14,946 nucleotides of DNA from an uncultured Clostridia bacterium (GCA_937896665.1 CALBNS010000031.1:1-14946); one strand, 5' to 3'. Positions 7,501 through 14,945 are shown, counted from the first letter of the stretch. Notes: generated by a model from the letters alone, not told the origin. Made by a program: numbers and translations.

Positions 7501-10500
7501 CTTTCTCCAGCATCCCATTTGATCAGATAAAATCTATTTCCTAAAACATCTACCTGATTATAGCCACCAAAATTGGTATGTCCTCCAATCTGATTCATAT
7601 ACAGATTGTTATCTGGATTCTTAATAAGTACGGCCTCACTATTTTCGGCAGATGGCTCAAGTTGAATGGTCTTTTTATCATTACTCAAACCAGAACTGCT
7701 ACTGCCACTGATATGTAAATATTTTCCTGCTGCATTCTGAATCGTATAACCATCCGCCTGCTTTGTAATTGTCCATACTGTGGCTGCATTAGCATCAGCA
7801 ATACCACTCAGACGGTTATTGGAACTAACTGTTACTGACTGATCTGTCAGGAAGATATTTCCGCTGACGGAGTATAATAAGTATTTTCCCGATGTAATCT
7901 TATTCTGATCAGCTCTAGTGCCCACTACAATCTCTTTATATTTCACCTGATCATCAGTGGAAATAATCTGTCCATCATAGTCAGATCCAATCGTGTACAT
8001 CGGATATTCCGTTACCTGATCTGTACCAAACTGATATCTGCTATTCTGCCAGTACAGCGGTCTGTCCGCACTGTCTACCGCATAGTATAAATACTGTGGG
8101 CTGTTCTCTGTTCCCAAATTCAATGGAATCGATTGTTTTGTTCCCGCAGAATATACCATGTGATCCTCATCTACTGTATCCACATAGATTTTCATGGAAT
8201 CCATGTTGGTGTTTAGCTGTGAAGTCATATGATCTACCAGCGGAACAGATATATTATGACTGGAAGGATCCATATCCTCTGCTGCGTCATTAATTGTAAT
8301 TGTATATGGAAGCGTAGGATTGGTAATGTCTGTTCCGGATTCTCCACCTAATTCGGCAAGCATTTCCTTACTCAGTGCGGTGGTAAGCACTTCCATATGC
8401 GCACTATCCGCTTCTATCTTAAAGCCATCTGCATTGTAAAGGGTAGCGGTATTGTCAAAGGTCACATCCGTATAGTTGATTGCTGGATCTGTTACCTTAC
8501 ATACCACCTGGAAGGTAATCGGAGACTGCTGCTGCACATTCGGAAGAACGATACGAATCTCCTGCCCTTTGGTATAGTAGTCCGTCCAGGTATTCGCCCA
8601 GTGAGCGTTCATACCACTTGACACCGTAATATTCGGTGTAAAGCCCTGATCTTCCAGAGCATCATCTGTGCCTGTAGCTCTTGAGATGGAGCCTGCCATA
8701 GAGTTTCCGATTTGGTACTCGTTTCTTGGGTTAAAGGTGTAAGCAGGGTCGTATACATTACCCTTTCCATCCGTAGTTTTTATAGTACGAATGTACTCTA
8801 GCTTCAAACCGTCCGGTAGCACATCCTCAACGGTATACGCACCACTCATCTCCTTACCAATATTGACTGCAATATTCCATGTCACATAATGACCATTCTC
8901 GTACTGATAATTCACAAACTGATCACTTTTATCACTCGGACTATATTTTGCTTTATCGGCATATACCTTTTTGATATCGTCCACCGAATGTCCTGTTACC
9001 AGCACAGAGTTCTGAAGAAGCATATTCGATGTCGTATTACCATTGTCGATCTGAACACCTGGCTTTGCAATCTCGCCAGTAGAAGTAATCTGATAGAACT
9101 TCGTATTTTGCTGATAAACATTAAACAATGCATTGGATGGTTTAAAAGTCTCTATCCGATCCTTTGGTGCATTTTTTACTACGAATACACCACCCGCTGT
9201 CTTTTGCAAATCACCATTTGGACCGGCAACATTTAAATCTTTTATTTGAGTGTTCCAAGTTGACATTCCCGGATAATAATATGCAAATCCATTTTTATAA
9301 TTATTTATAGTAGCCTCTGCCGGAAGGTTCTTTGGCTCTGTTCGAACTACCAAATATACCTTCTTGCCAGCCGGAATTGAGTATGGCTTGGTAAACTTCG
9401 CACGAATAACAACCTCATTCCTGCTTGGATGTTTCGTACAGGTCAGATATGCCATATTTTCACTAGGGAAAAATTCTATCTCTCCCCGCTCCACTGCCGC
9501 CTGCAACTCCGCATTGTTAGGATATAAATCCTCCAAGTGCTTATCCGCATCTATATCAACCAAGTAAAATCCTACCAATGAAACAGTGTCGCGAATAAAG
9601 TCCTGATCTCCGTTACCAGAGTTTGCATTATTCGTATTATCCTCTATCTCATAGTCCGTGATAAACTTTCCACCATCAAACTCTACATACCAGTAGAGTG
9701 CACCTGTTCCTCTGTATGGTGGATCCCAATCATTATTTCTTCCAGCATATCCTTTAAAGGATTCATCATTCTTGTCATAGTACCATGGATATTTGACTGG
9801 ATTTACCGTTCCCTGCTCCTTTGCAGTAACTCTCTGCGTGCTGTATACTCCAGATCCAAGCGTATATATGCCACCTGGACCTACATTACCAGACAGTGCG
9901 AAATGGTTATCCGCATCCATCTGACCAAAGCCGCTGACATCCTCAGCAACCTTTGCATAGTAGGTAAGAATCAATGCATCCTTATCTGCCTCTGCCAGTC
10001 CCAGCTGCTCACCGGTAAACTGGAAATCATAAAGATTATTGATATCCACATAAATCGTCTGCTTGATATTTCCAATCGGCGTGTATGGCCGTGTCGATGC
10101 ATTGACAGCCTCACATACGTCAATTTTTACGTAACCCGAAAATTGTAAATACTTTTTACCTGTTACTCCACTTTCTTGAATGTAATCATGCATGAGAGCC
10201 TTTGCTACTTCCCAATCACCAGCCTCGTTTACTACAACCTGATACTTATAAGCTCCTGCCGGTATCTGATAGTTCCCTGGATTGGTGGTTGTCTGAAGAG
10301 ACTTATCCAAGACAGTAGCACCTGCCGGAATAGTCTCCGTGATAGCTGCTGATATCTGTGAGCCCACATTCTTACGCTCCCAAACCTTGTTTTCAAATCT
10401 AGCATTAGTCTGAGCCTGTCCGAAGTTTCGATTGGAAGTCCATTTTGTATCGTCCGGCCATGCCTCTGCCACATTATGTAGACTTACCTGCCCATTAGTC

Positions 10501-13304
10501 TGTACGATTGCTTCTTTGTCATTAATACGCATAGTATACTTGATCCATCGGCTCTCACCCGGATTCAATGTACCCACGTACAGTTCAAAGGCATTAGAGC
10601 TGACCACCGGATTCCCATTGTGATATTGCGTCAGATCTGTAATCTCCTGCGTACCACGCTCATCGCGATACAGCTTGATCGTCTCTGGCAGATAGTCAAT
10701 GTATGGTCGATAATAATAATTGGTATAATCCAGATCATCTCGTACCTTTACATTGGTCAGTGGGTAGGAGTTGTTTTCTAGCGCAGATACCTTTACTGTA
10801 TAGTCGATATATTGATACTCTACACCATTCACTGTCTTAGTATATGCGTTGGAAGCATTTTTGGTAATTGTCGCACTTGCATTCGGACTAAATGGAAGCG
10901 TCTCTGTGCCATGCTCATAAGTCTTCAAATATGCTGTAGCCGCATTTCTGATGGTATTGGACGCATCATGAGGAATACCTACATAACTTTCGTCTACCTT
11001 CACACGATACTTCAGTGTACGCACCTCATGGGCTTTCATATCCCCAATTTCCCACGCCATATGGCTTCCGTTTACCTGAGCATATTTTCCGCTTGTCGAC
11101 GGTCGCGTCTCATTGGTCAGATGCACCCTACCATATGTATGCGTATCATAACCTGTGCTTCTATCGGAAAACTCTACCGGTCCGGTAATTGGATCTGCCG
11201 TACTGCTGATGGTAGGTGTCTTTTCCTCCTCTGTTACACCCACGTATCCACTTACATAGTTAGCACCCAACGTCACCCTATCCAGAACGCTTACAGCAGG
11301 TATATCATACTCACCCGCAGTAACAGTCAGGGTATAGTCGATATACCAGTTTCCATCTTCATTGATCAGAGTCTTTGCTCCGGTCTTAGCCACATCTACA
11401 TCCGCATGCTTCGCCATAGCGTCTTTTTCAGAGTAGATTGTAATATTGATACCACTCAGACTCAGTGACAAACTACCATCATCTTCGATACCGTCCAGAC
11501 TCATGGCACCCTGGAAATAGAAATCACCTTTGATAGACTGCTTATTTGCTCCGCCGGCATTATTCAAGTCAGCCGCTTTATCTATCCAATCCTTATCAAA
11601 TTCCAGAACAACATCATTTCCTTCGACATGAATGATACCACGCTCCTGACCTGCTACCAAAATATTGCCTTTCGCTTGCAGGTGGGTAAAGGATGCCCCC
11701 GGATTATAATACATTTTATATCCAGAAGCTTGCAGCTCCTCTGGATTCAGACCTGCATAATCCACCTCGAATCGTAACAATGCATCTGCCGGAACCTTCA
11801 CTGTACTGTCTGCGCTCGGAAGTTCCTGCCATTCTCCAGAACCATTCGCTGGCTTCCATTTGATTTTGACTGCTGTAATATGTTTTGAGGCATCCACCGC
11901 CTCATCCTCGACACTCGCCAACAGAACTGCCGCTCTACTCTTACGAATCCACGTTTGTTTAAACTCTGAATCTTCCTCTGTAAAAGCGATAGCATCATAA
12001 TTTCCATCTGACCAGTTCTGTCCAATATCTGCCAAGACAACTGTTTCTGCATCTTCTGTCTTAGCATCCACAGTTAATGCATCTTTGGAAGAATCAACCA
12101 ATTCTTCATGACAAGGATTCTTTGGAAGTTCCAAATATCCTAGAATCTTTTTATCATCAATGGTATATGTATTCTCTTTTACTTGATCGCTGGCATTTCC
12201 TTCGATAACCTTAACGCCTTCGATTATATTAGTGTCTTGACCATCCTGATCCTTTTTCAAGCTCACTTCTGAAACAATACCTACCTGGTCAGACTTGTCA
12301 TCCATATATAAAGAAAAGAATACTACATCTCCTACGCTCGGTATGTAATCTGTGATTGTTGCATCCGTACTGTCAAGGATATCTTGTGTTTTTCTAATCG
12401 GATGATACAGCTTCTGTTGATAAAGAACAGATATCCAATTTGCACAGAGAGAATCTCTCGGTACAATCACACTGGCCATGGCCGCATCCTCTTCACTCAT
12501 CTCTTCTATATTAGAAGGAACCTGATTTGGAATTTCTGCTTTTTTCAAACACCAGCTCACAAACATTGCACACCAGTCACCATATGGCTCTCCATAGTCA
12601 TCGCCATAAATTGTATAGCCTTTCGTCTCTCCCTCATTATCTACTTCAAAATTAGTATCACTCTCTGTATAACCAAGCTGAGACTTAGCTACTGCCACTA
12701 AATCATCTGCCCAAACACCTGTCAATTCCTTTGGAAGCTTAGACTCCCAAACAGATGCATCCATATCTGCTGTCTTATCAGAATAACAAGCAACCTCATG
12801 GGTGTGTTCCTCTTTTCCACAAGTAAGCACACTTTCACCATAACATGCCGCTGAATGCTGATGAGCTTCTGAAACAGCGTTGCTCTCTTCCAGTCCACAG
12901 ATCAGTTCTTGTGTTTCAACATAACATTCTTCCGAATGTTCATGGGATTCTATATCTGCATTATTTTCGTCAAAACCACATATTAAATTCTGCGTGTTCA
13001 TATAACAACTTTGTGAATGAACATGACCTTCTGCCTTAGAAAGAACTTCTCCCTCGTCATATCCACAGACAAGACCACTTGTGTAACACTCCTCCACATG
13101 TATATGCTCCGTTTGTCCACAGTGGGCATCATTTGTCAGTGTCAATGCAGGAAGCATCAACGCATAAGCAACACCAAACACTACTACACAGCTCAAAACT
13201 GCCACAAATTTCTGCCAACTTTTCCACTGGCGATGATTTTTAACATTTTTTTCACTACTGTTTATATCTTTCTCTAATTTAAGATTCTTTGGTCTCTTTT
13301 CCAC
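4521..13304 (-). CDS. Giant pilus-tip-type adhesin, 2927 residues, LPHTG-anchored
   Basis: A wall-anchored mosaic surface protein in the ancillary/tip slot. Order: basic cytoplasmic stretch (1-32); export helix ending YALMLPALT (about 33-55); five HxHxxxCY motifs (about 61-175); CHAP-like domain (about 195-395) with GDWCAMFVSWC (Cys245), SDQVGIV and EGN (Asn370); a long series of beta-rich adhesin domains, including repeats starting WYIDYTLTV (about 653), YQYIDYTVKV (about 830) and YVTWNIAVNIG (about 1470); two ricin-like segments (about 1800-1940 and 1955-2065); an interrupted SpaA domain (about 2300-2495) with IVETKAPEGYDV; CnaB-like domains (about 2540-2690 and 2745-2880); LPHTG (2888-2892), membrane helix and basic tail. 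The start is GTG (13302-13304), seven bases after AGGAGGGG; the nearby ATG is out of frame. It probably binds host or mucus glycans or matrix at the fibre tip; ligand unknown. One uninterrupted frame. Confidence 0.92.
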   Translation of the reverse strand: MEKRPKNLKLEKDINSSEKNVKNHRQWKSWQKFVAVLSCVVVFGVAYALMLPALTLTNDAHCGQTEHIHVEECYTSGLVCGYDEGEVLSKAEGHVHSQSCYMNTQNLICGFDENNADIESHEHSEECYVETQELICGLEESNAVSEAHQHSAACYGESVLTCGKEEHTHEVACYSDKTADMDASVWESKLPKELTGVWADDLVAVAKSQLGYTESDTNFEVDNEGETKGYTIYGDDYGEPYGDWCAMFVSWCLKKAEIPNQVPSNIEEMSEEDAAMASVIVPRDSLCANWISVLYQQKLYHPIRKTQDILDSTDATITDYIPSVGDVVFFSLYMDDKSDQVGIVSEVSLKKDQDGQDTNIIEGVKVIEGNASDQVKENTYTIDDKKILGYLELPKNPCHEELVDSSKDALTVDAKTEDAETVVLADIGQNWSDGNYDAIAFTEEDSEFKQTWIRKSRAAVLLASVEDEAVDASKHITAVKIKWKPANGSGEWQELPSADSTVKVPADALLRFEVDYAGLNPEELQASGYKMYYNPGASFTHLQAKGNILVAGQERGIIHVEGNDVVLEFDKDWIDKAADLNNAGGANKQSIKGDFYFQGAMSLDGIEDDGSLSLSLSGINITIYSEKDAMAKHADVDVAKTGAKTLINEDGNWYIDYTLTVTAGEYDIPAVSVLDRVTLGANYVSGYVGVTEEEKTPTISSTADPITGPVEFSDRSTGYDTHTYGRVHLTNETRPSTSGKYAQVNGSHMAWEIGDMKAHEVRTLKYRVKVDESYVGIPHDASNTIRNAATAYLKTYEHGTETLPFSPNASATITKNASNAYTKTVNGVEYQYIDYTVKVSALENNSYPLTNVKVRDDLDYTNYYYRPYIDYLPETIKLYRDERGTQEITDLTQYHNGNPVVSSNAFELYVGTLNPGESRWIKYTMRINDKEAIVQTNGQVSLHNVAEAWPDDTKWTSNRNFGQAQTNARFENKVWERKNVGSQISAAITETIPAGATVLDKSLQTTTNPGNYQIPAGAYKYQVVVNEAGDWEVAKALMHDYIQESGVTGKKYLQFSGYVKIDVCEAVNASTRPYTPIGNIKQTIYVDINNLYDFQFTGEQLGLAEADKDALILTYYAKVAEDVSGFGQMDADNHFALSGNVGPGGIYTLGSGVYSTQRVTAKEQGTVNPVKYPWYYDKNDESFKGYAGRNNDWDPPYRGTGALYWYVEFDGGKFITDYEIEDNTNNANSGNGDQDFIRDTVSLVGFYLVDIDADKHLEDLYPNNAELQAAVERGEIEFFPSENMAYLTCTKHPSRNEVVIRAKFTKPYSIPAGKKVYLVVRTEPKNLPAEATINNYKNGFAYYYPGMSTWNTQIKDLNVAGPNGDLQKTAGGVFVVKNAPKDRIETFKPSNALFNVYQQNTKFYQITSTGEIAKPGVQIDNGNTTSNMLLQNSVLVTGHSVDDIKKVYADKAKYSPSDKSDQFVNYQYENGHYVTWNIAVNIGKEMSGAYTVEDVLPDGLKLEYIRTIKTTDGKGNVYDPAYTFNPRNEYQIGNSMAGSISRATGTDDALEDQGFTPNITVSSGMNAHWANTWTDYYTKGQEIRIVLPNVQQQSPITFQVVCKVTDPAINYTDVTFDNTATLYNADGFKIEADSAHMEVLTTALSKEMLAELGGESGTDITNPTLPYTITINDAAEDMDPSSHNISVPLVDHMTSQLNTNMDSMKIYVDTVDEDHMVYSAGTKQSIPLNLGTENSPQYLYYAVDSADRPLYWQNSRYQFGTDQVTEYPMYTIGSDYDGQIISTDDQVKYKEIVVGTRADQNKITSGKYLLYSVSGNIFLTDQSVTVSSNNRLSGIADANAATVWTITKQADGYTIQNAAGKYLHISGSSSSGLSNDKKTIQLEPSAENSEAVLIKNPDNNLYMNQIGGHTNFGGYNQVDVLGNRFYLIKWDAGESISGIKSYKPGNTYIGQNQTIETGKYYIKNENTQEYITNQTSNNGVLGVTAPDASALWNITYRGEGLRNSQKLYIQDATGRYLKVTNTKAEMVTSAYESTSLWSTKGVTGHVVGTVNVAWLIKDGERYIGSGAEDQRTTHRYYPAVVDEYNYAAIPYGENKKMYWSSAATMGTTKTNYPVVKVASSTPTGTDGITWKQIYQEIETKNQIGNIPNTIQRNTDSGEPIYMLNNQATNQSKYVQKKNDKGELLYLKDGQETTEVTDAPVWLGTTQDTGVPLMTSTDIRVSVEKYFDSNGVADGSQVIKFYNLPDNHKIIITYEVSANLSSTSGNSFGNDVSWAGYDVPVRGDASEKDKEFSASANASFIEHGAVKITKYAGEDVSKTLNGAGFSLYRAEYKMHTEGYLYWTDELSQSHPMYASIGNQSIKDHTNRYPAVYQTIDGKSVEFEILRNGQGYIVAYRSKGDTEWIALHEAGEDLEKFHHEFVLDEDTKSVQVYKEQELAYKETGNDDDMEMFGNGVVSYGLSADEGAIHFNKVYAIVETKAPEGYDVDPTPHFFVVPNSQPHVLGGDYFYHADWPDEVHVVTRGINDTLTYFLSVYDYKGSAQVRKEFGGNTELDMDTAKGTYQFGIWEADDIETNGQLDPTKISADNMIKNVAGNPWIGSINYTDKDFGYYKISKGTVQHPTEYTAWRKRAQGWESTTIVYDGTDWISKTWETSTAPLMDANTMSGILPGYEKTYTFADLTFGKSYYIFELSRGGEAVIEDGTVVTMPNGNNFVVDYSSNGVNTSKVTPTRSQGKPVVPVVVATNKQYEASLTKQFVDEGGKLLTQGLEGTYTFVIQKKNTDGTYSRPLQTQTITWEKGDVESSKTVNFKGLEAGADYRIVEVDDKGDVIGQGETGTINRLMFAVSYKATDYDKNSGDVIEKNKSYDITTYDEAVPNVTASNQVLYYSLPHTGGMGTSKFALGGMVLIASAGLLYGFQMSRKRERRLK
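4524..4643 (-). other. Cell-wall sorting signal of the giant adhesin (LPHTG)
   Basis: The last 40 codons encode LPHTG (4629-4643), a hydrophobic helix and the tail MSRKRERRLK. His at the variable position differs from Ser and Gln in the two other sorting signals of the locus, so the three substrates are distinguishable by motif. Confidence 0.9.
7115..7895 (-). other. Two ricin-like beta-trefoil segments inside the giant adhesin
   Basis: Residues about 1800-1940 and 1955-2065 show the pattern of ricin-type trefoils: starts such as SGKYLLYSVSGN and TGKYYIKNENTQEY, recurring W-x-I and Q-N-A-x-GKYL elements (ATVWTITK, IQNAAGKYLHI; ALWNITYR, IQDATGRYLKV) and a final hydrophobic strand. Such modules usually bind sugars. 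Assignment is from the repeat pattern only; residue limits are approximate. Confidence 0.6.
12120..12722 (-). other. CHAP-like (NlpC/P60 clan) domain in the adhesin N-terminus
   Basis: Residues about 195-395. The segment VAVAKSQLGYTES, then YGDWCAMFVSWCLKKA with the nucleophile position Cys245, then PSVGDVVFFS, SDQVGIVSEV and VIEGN are the standard landmarks of CHAP amidase/endopeptidase domains. Family members normally read H-V-G-I-V; here the codon at 12285-12287 is CAG, so the His position is Gln340. The domain may be inactive and used for binding. Confidence 0.75.
12780..13124 (-). repeat. Five tandem His/Cys motifs (HxHxxxCY...CG) in the adhesin
   Basis: Residues about 61-175 hold HIHVEECY, HVHSQSCY, HEHSEECY, HQHSAACY and HTHEVACY, four of them followed 6-9 residues later by CG (LVCG, LICG, LICG, LTCG). 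An unpaired HCG precedes the first. The spacing is regular (about 22-28 residues) while the linkers vary, as in a protein-level repeat under selection. The His/Cys density suggests metal binding or disulfide pairing just outside the membrane. Confidence 0.85.
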
Positions 13305-13424
13305 TTACGCCCCTCCTTTCTCATCGCACCTTAGTACAACAACTTTTTGACATATCGACTCTTTTGCTTCATAACAAGGAAGTTTTTCTTTACACATTTT
13401 CTCTTTTTTTCTTCCTAATACATT

Positions 13425-14024
13425 TTATTTGTTCAACACTTTCATGCTTGACAACGGCCAAACACAAAACTTCAACCTTCCAACTATCTGCTCATCAGAT
13501 ATACAACCGATTGCGGCACTTCTGGAATCCACAGATACACTTCTATGATCTCCCAGAACAAACACGCGTCCTTCCGGCACCTGATATGGAAAAGTTATGG
13601 TACATTCCCCTTTGCTCTTTTCCTGGATGTACGGTTCATCAAGAAGTTCGTTGTTTACATATACATTTCCTTCTCCATCTATATCTACCCATTGCCCAGC
13701 ATCTGCGATTACTCGTTTTACTAAAATCCTGTTATTATAGTAGAAAGCAATGATATCGCCGGTACTATAGTGCTTTCCTTTTAAGGAAACCACCATATCA
13801 CCTTCCACAAGTGTAGGTGTCATGGAGCTTCCGTATATTTGCAATACCGGCAACCACAATGTAGCAGCTAAAATCGCAAACGCAGCCACCACAATCAGTG
13901 TGTACACGGTAGTTCGTAATACTCGTCCATACCTATTCCTATAACGAATACTCTTCAGCTCCATCTCCAACTGTGTAGTAGTTGGCATTCCCATGCTTTC
14001 TACAATATTTCTCTTTTTATCCAA
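13425..14024 (-). CDS. Type I signal peptidase of the pilus locus (SipA/LepB-like)
   Basis: A 199-residue membrane serine protease that would cleave signal peptides of exported pilins. After a cytoplasmic basic segment there is one membrane helix (about 38-60), box B with the nucleophile Ser67 (YGSSMTPTL), box D with the general base Lys103 (ILVKRVIA), and box E-like GDHRSVSVDSR (159-168). The dyad is intact. Signal peptidase genes sit in the same position in streptococcal FCT pilus islands (sipA), where the product is needed for pilus assembly. The listed start is TTG (14022-14024) behind AAAGGG-like sequence; an in-frame ATG at 13992-13994 (residue 11) is an equally good alternative, with a weak ribosome binding site. 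It lies 54 bp after the regulator and 120 bp before the adhesin, likely one operon. Confidence 0.92.
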   Translation of the reverse strand: MDKKRNIVESMGMPTTTQLEMELKSIRYRNRYGRVLRTTVYTLIVVAAFAILAATLWLPVLQIYGSSMTPTLVEGDMVVSLKGKHYSTGDIIAFYYNNRILVKRVIADAGQWVDIDGEGNVYVNNELLDEPYIQEKSKGECTITFPYQVPEGRVFVLGDHRSVSVDSRSAAIGCISDEQIVGRLKFCVWPLSSMKVLNK

Positions 14025-14078
14025 CCCTTTGAACCCTTTCTATACGGCAGGAAGCATTACATTTCTTCCGTTATGTCT

Positions 14079-14384
14079 TTATGCACCAAAATCCTCACTC
14101 TCATCTCGTTCTGTCATATTTGCTACCGTACTATTTGGAACCAGATGAATCGCATCTAACAATCTCCTGGCATCTGGAAGCGTTTGAAAATAGAATAATA
14201 ATGCCAAACACATATTCCACGGAATCACTCTGGTTTTGTTTTCATATGAACTGTATGTCTGTCTTGAAATTCCCACCGCATGTGCAACTTCACTTTGAGA
14301 TAGACGTGCACCAGCTCTCAAAATTCTAAGATCAGATGCCAACAGTTCTGCAAACTCATCTCTATTAAACTGATCTCTAAACAT
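14079..14384 (-). CDS. XRE-family helix-turn-helix regulator
   Basis: A 101-residue DNA-binding protein made of a five-helix XRE domain (about 17-72): the HTH core is LSQSEVAHAVGISRQTYSSYE, with Gln, Ser-Arg-Gln-Thr and Tyr-Glu in the usual positions. There is no ligand-binding or second domain; the tail is acidic. The ATG at 14382-14384 was chosen because AAAGGTG stands seven bases upstream; the frame stays open another 32 codons to a TTG at 14478 but that start lacks a ribosome binding site. It is the first gene after the main promoter and is 54 bp from the signal peptidase gene, so it probably controls the pilus genes and itself. The palindrome at 14694-14710 is a candidate binding site; activation versus repression cannot be told. 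Confidence 0.88.
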   Translation of the reverse strand: MFRDQFNRDEFAELLASDLRILRAGARLSQSEVAHAVGISRQTYSSYENKTRVIPWNMCLALLFYFQTLPDARRLLDAIHLVPNSTVANMTERDESEDFGA

Positions 14385-14647
14385 AATTAAACACCTTTCA
14401 CGTTGTTTCATTGCGTAACAATACTTAAAGACATTCCATAACAAAAAATATAAATCACGTTTGTTTATCTTTTTTTCCAAATTACAACTTCGCTCTATTC
14501 ATGCGATGACCATCCTTTAATACTTGTTTATTTTTAGCCATCATAAATTTTTCACATCAATATATTTAACGTGCGGATTTGGCATGACTTTTTTTCCGTA
14601 GAACTGTCTATTCAAGATAAACAAAAACTTACATAAAATTCCATTTT

Positions 14648-14676
14648 ACTGTAACATAGCTTTTTTATTTTTGCAA
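14648..14676 (-). promoter_or_regulatory. Main promoter of the pilus operon
   Basis: On the minus strand TTGCAA (14671-14676), a 17-bp AT-rich spacer and TACAGT (14648-14653) form a sigma-A-type promoter; TACAGT is a frequent -10 variant in Clostridia. Predicted start is near 14641, giving a long leader of about 255 nt before the regulator ATG. The leader contains no gene with a good ribosome binding site and no obvious terminator or riboswitch fold that I can recognise. Confidence 0.6.
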
Positions 14677-14693
14677 GACATAATTATACTTTT

Positions 14694-14710
14694 TGTCAAA
14701 TATTTTGACA
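14694..14710. promoter_or_regulatory. Perfect palindrome upstream of the pilus promoter (candidate operator)
   Basis: TGTCAAA (14694-14700), TAT, TTTGACA (14704-14710): seven-base arms that match exactly, centred about 26 bp upstream of the -35 element. Arm length and spacing suit a dimeric HTH regulator such as the XRE protein encoded next. No second copy was seen by eye near the other candidate promoters. Confidence 0.5.
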
Positions 14711-14724
14711 TTCGGGATGCCCGT

Positions 14725-14763
14725 CTTTAGGATTTAGCACTATATTTCTTTAGGACTTAGTGC
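14725..14763. repeat. 16-bp imperfect direct repeat with an overlapping inverted repeat
   Basis: CTTTAGGATTTAGCAC (14725-14740) and CTTTAGGACTTAGTGC (14748-14763) agree at 13 of 16 positions and are 23 bp apart, about two helical turns. The same stretch also contains GCACTA (14737-14742) and TAGTGC (14758-14763), exact reverse complements. The second copy includes the stop codon of the partial ORF to the right. Tandem binding sites or an element end are both possible. Confidence 0.45.
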
Positions 14764-14945
14764 GAAAGAAAGTAGAGGAAAGCCATAAAAGGGCGAACTT
14801 CATCAAGCTGTCTAAAATAGGCAACTTTTGGAGTAATATAAATAATAAGAATTAAACTAAGAAGCCAGCGGCTCATTAGGTGGCAATAATCCCTTCCTAT
14901 TCTGTCAAGCCCAAATCTATTGATTTTACTGGCTTTGACGTATTT
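14757..14945 (-). CDS. 3' end of an unidentified gene entering from the right edge (partial)
   Basis: The minus strand has an open frame of 62 codons from the window edge to TAA (14757-14759). It reads KASKINRFGLDRIGRDY early, then a hydrophobic stretch (WLLSLILIIYI, about residues 27-37), and ends RQLDEVRPFMAFLYFLSH. A basic region, a possible membrane segment and no stop codons suggest real coding sequence, but I do not recognise the family. It could be a membrane protein tail or a decayed transposase C-terminus. The stop falls inside the direct repeat at 14748-14763, and no clear terminator follows it before the pilus promoter. Confidence 0.4.
   Translation of the reverse strand, partial: KYVKASKINRFGLDRIGRDYCHLMSRWLLSLILIIYITPKVAYFRQLDEVRPFMAFLYFLSH

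Noticed and set aside
13305..13424. AGGAAG...CTTCCT inverted repeat and a TTGTTA-N17-TATGTC pair between the signal peptidase and adhesin genes.
   Set aside because: The stem is six pairs with a 29-nt loop and the promoter match is poor; the gap is most simply an operon spacer with the adhesin ribosome binding site.
14025..14078. GGAAG/CTTCC hairpin between the regulator and signal peptidase genes as a terminator.
   Set aside because: Five pairs with a 10-nt loop and no U-run; too weak to call.
14079..14480. Longer version of the XRE regulator starting at TTG 14478-14480.
   Set aside because: The extra 32 residues lie outside the HTH domain, there is no ribosome binding site, and the ATG at 14382-14384 has AAAGGTG at the right distance.
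14705..14733. Plus-strand promoter-like pair TTGACA-N17-TAGGAT within the palindrome and first direct repeat.
   Set aside because: The -10 match is only four of six, TTGACA is simply one palindrome arm, and no plus-strand gene follows; it would run against the partial ORF.
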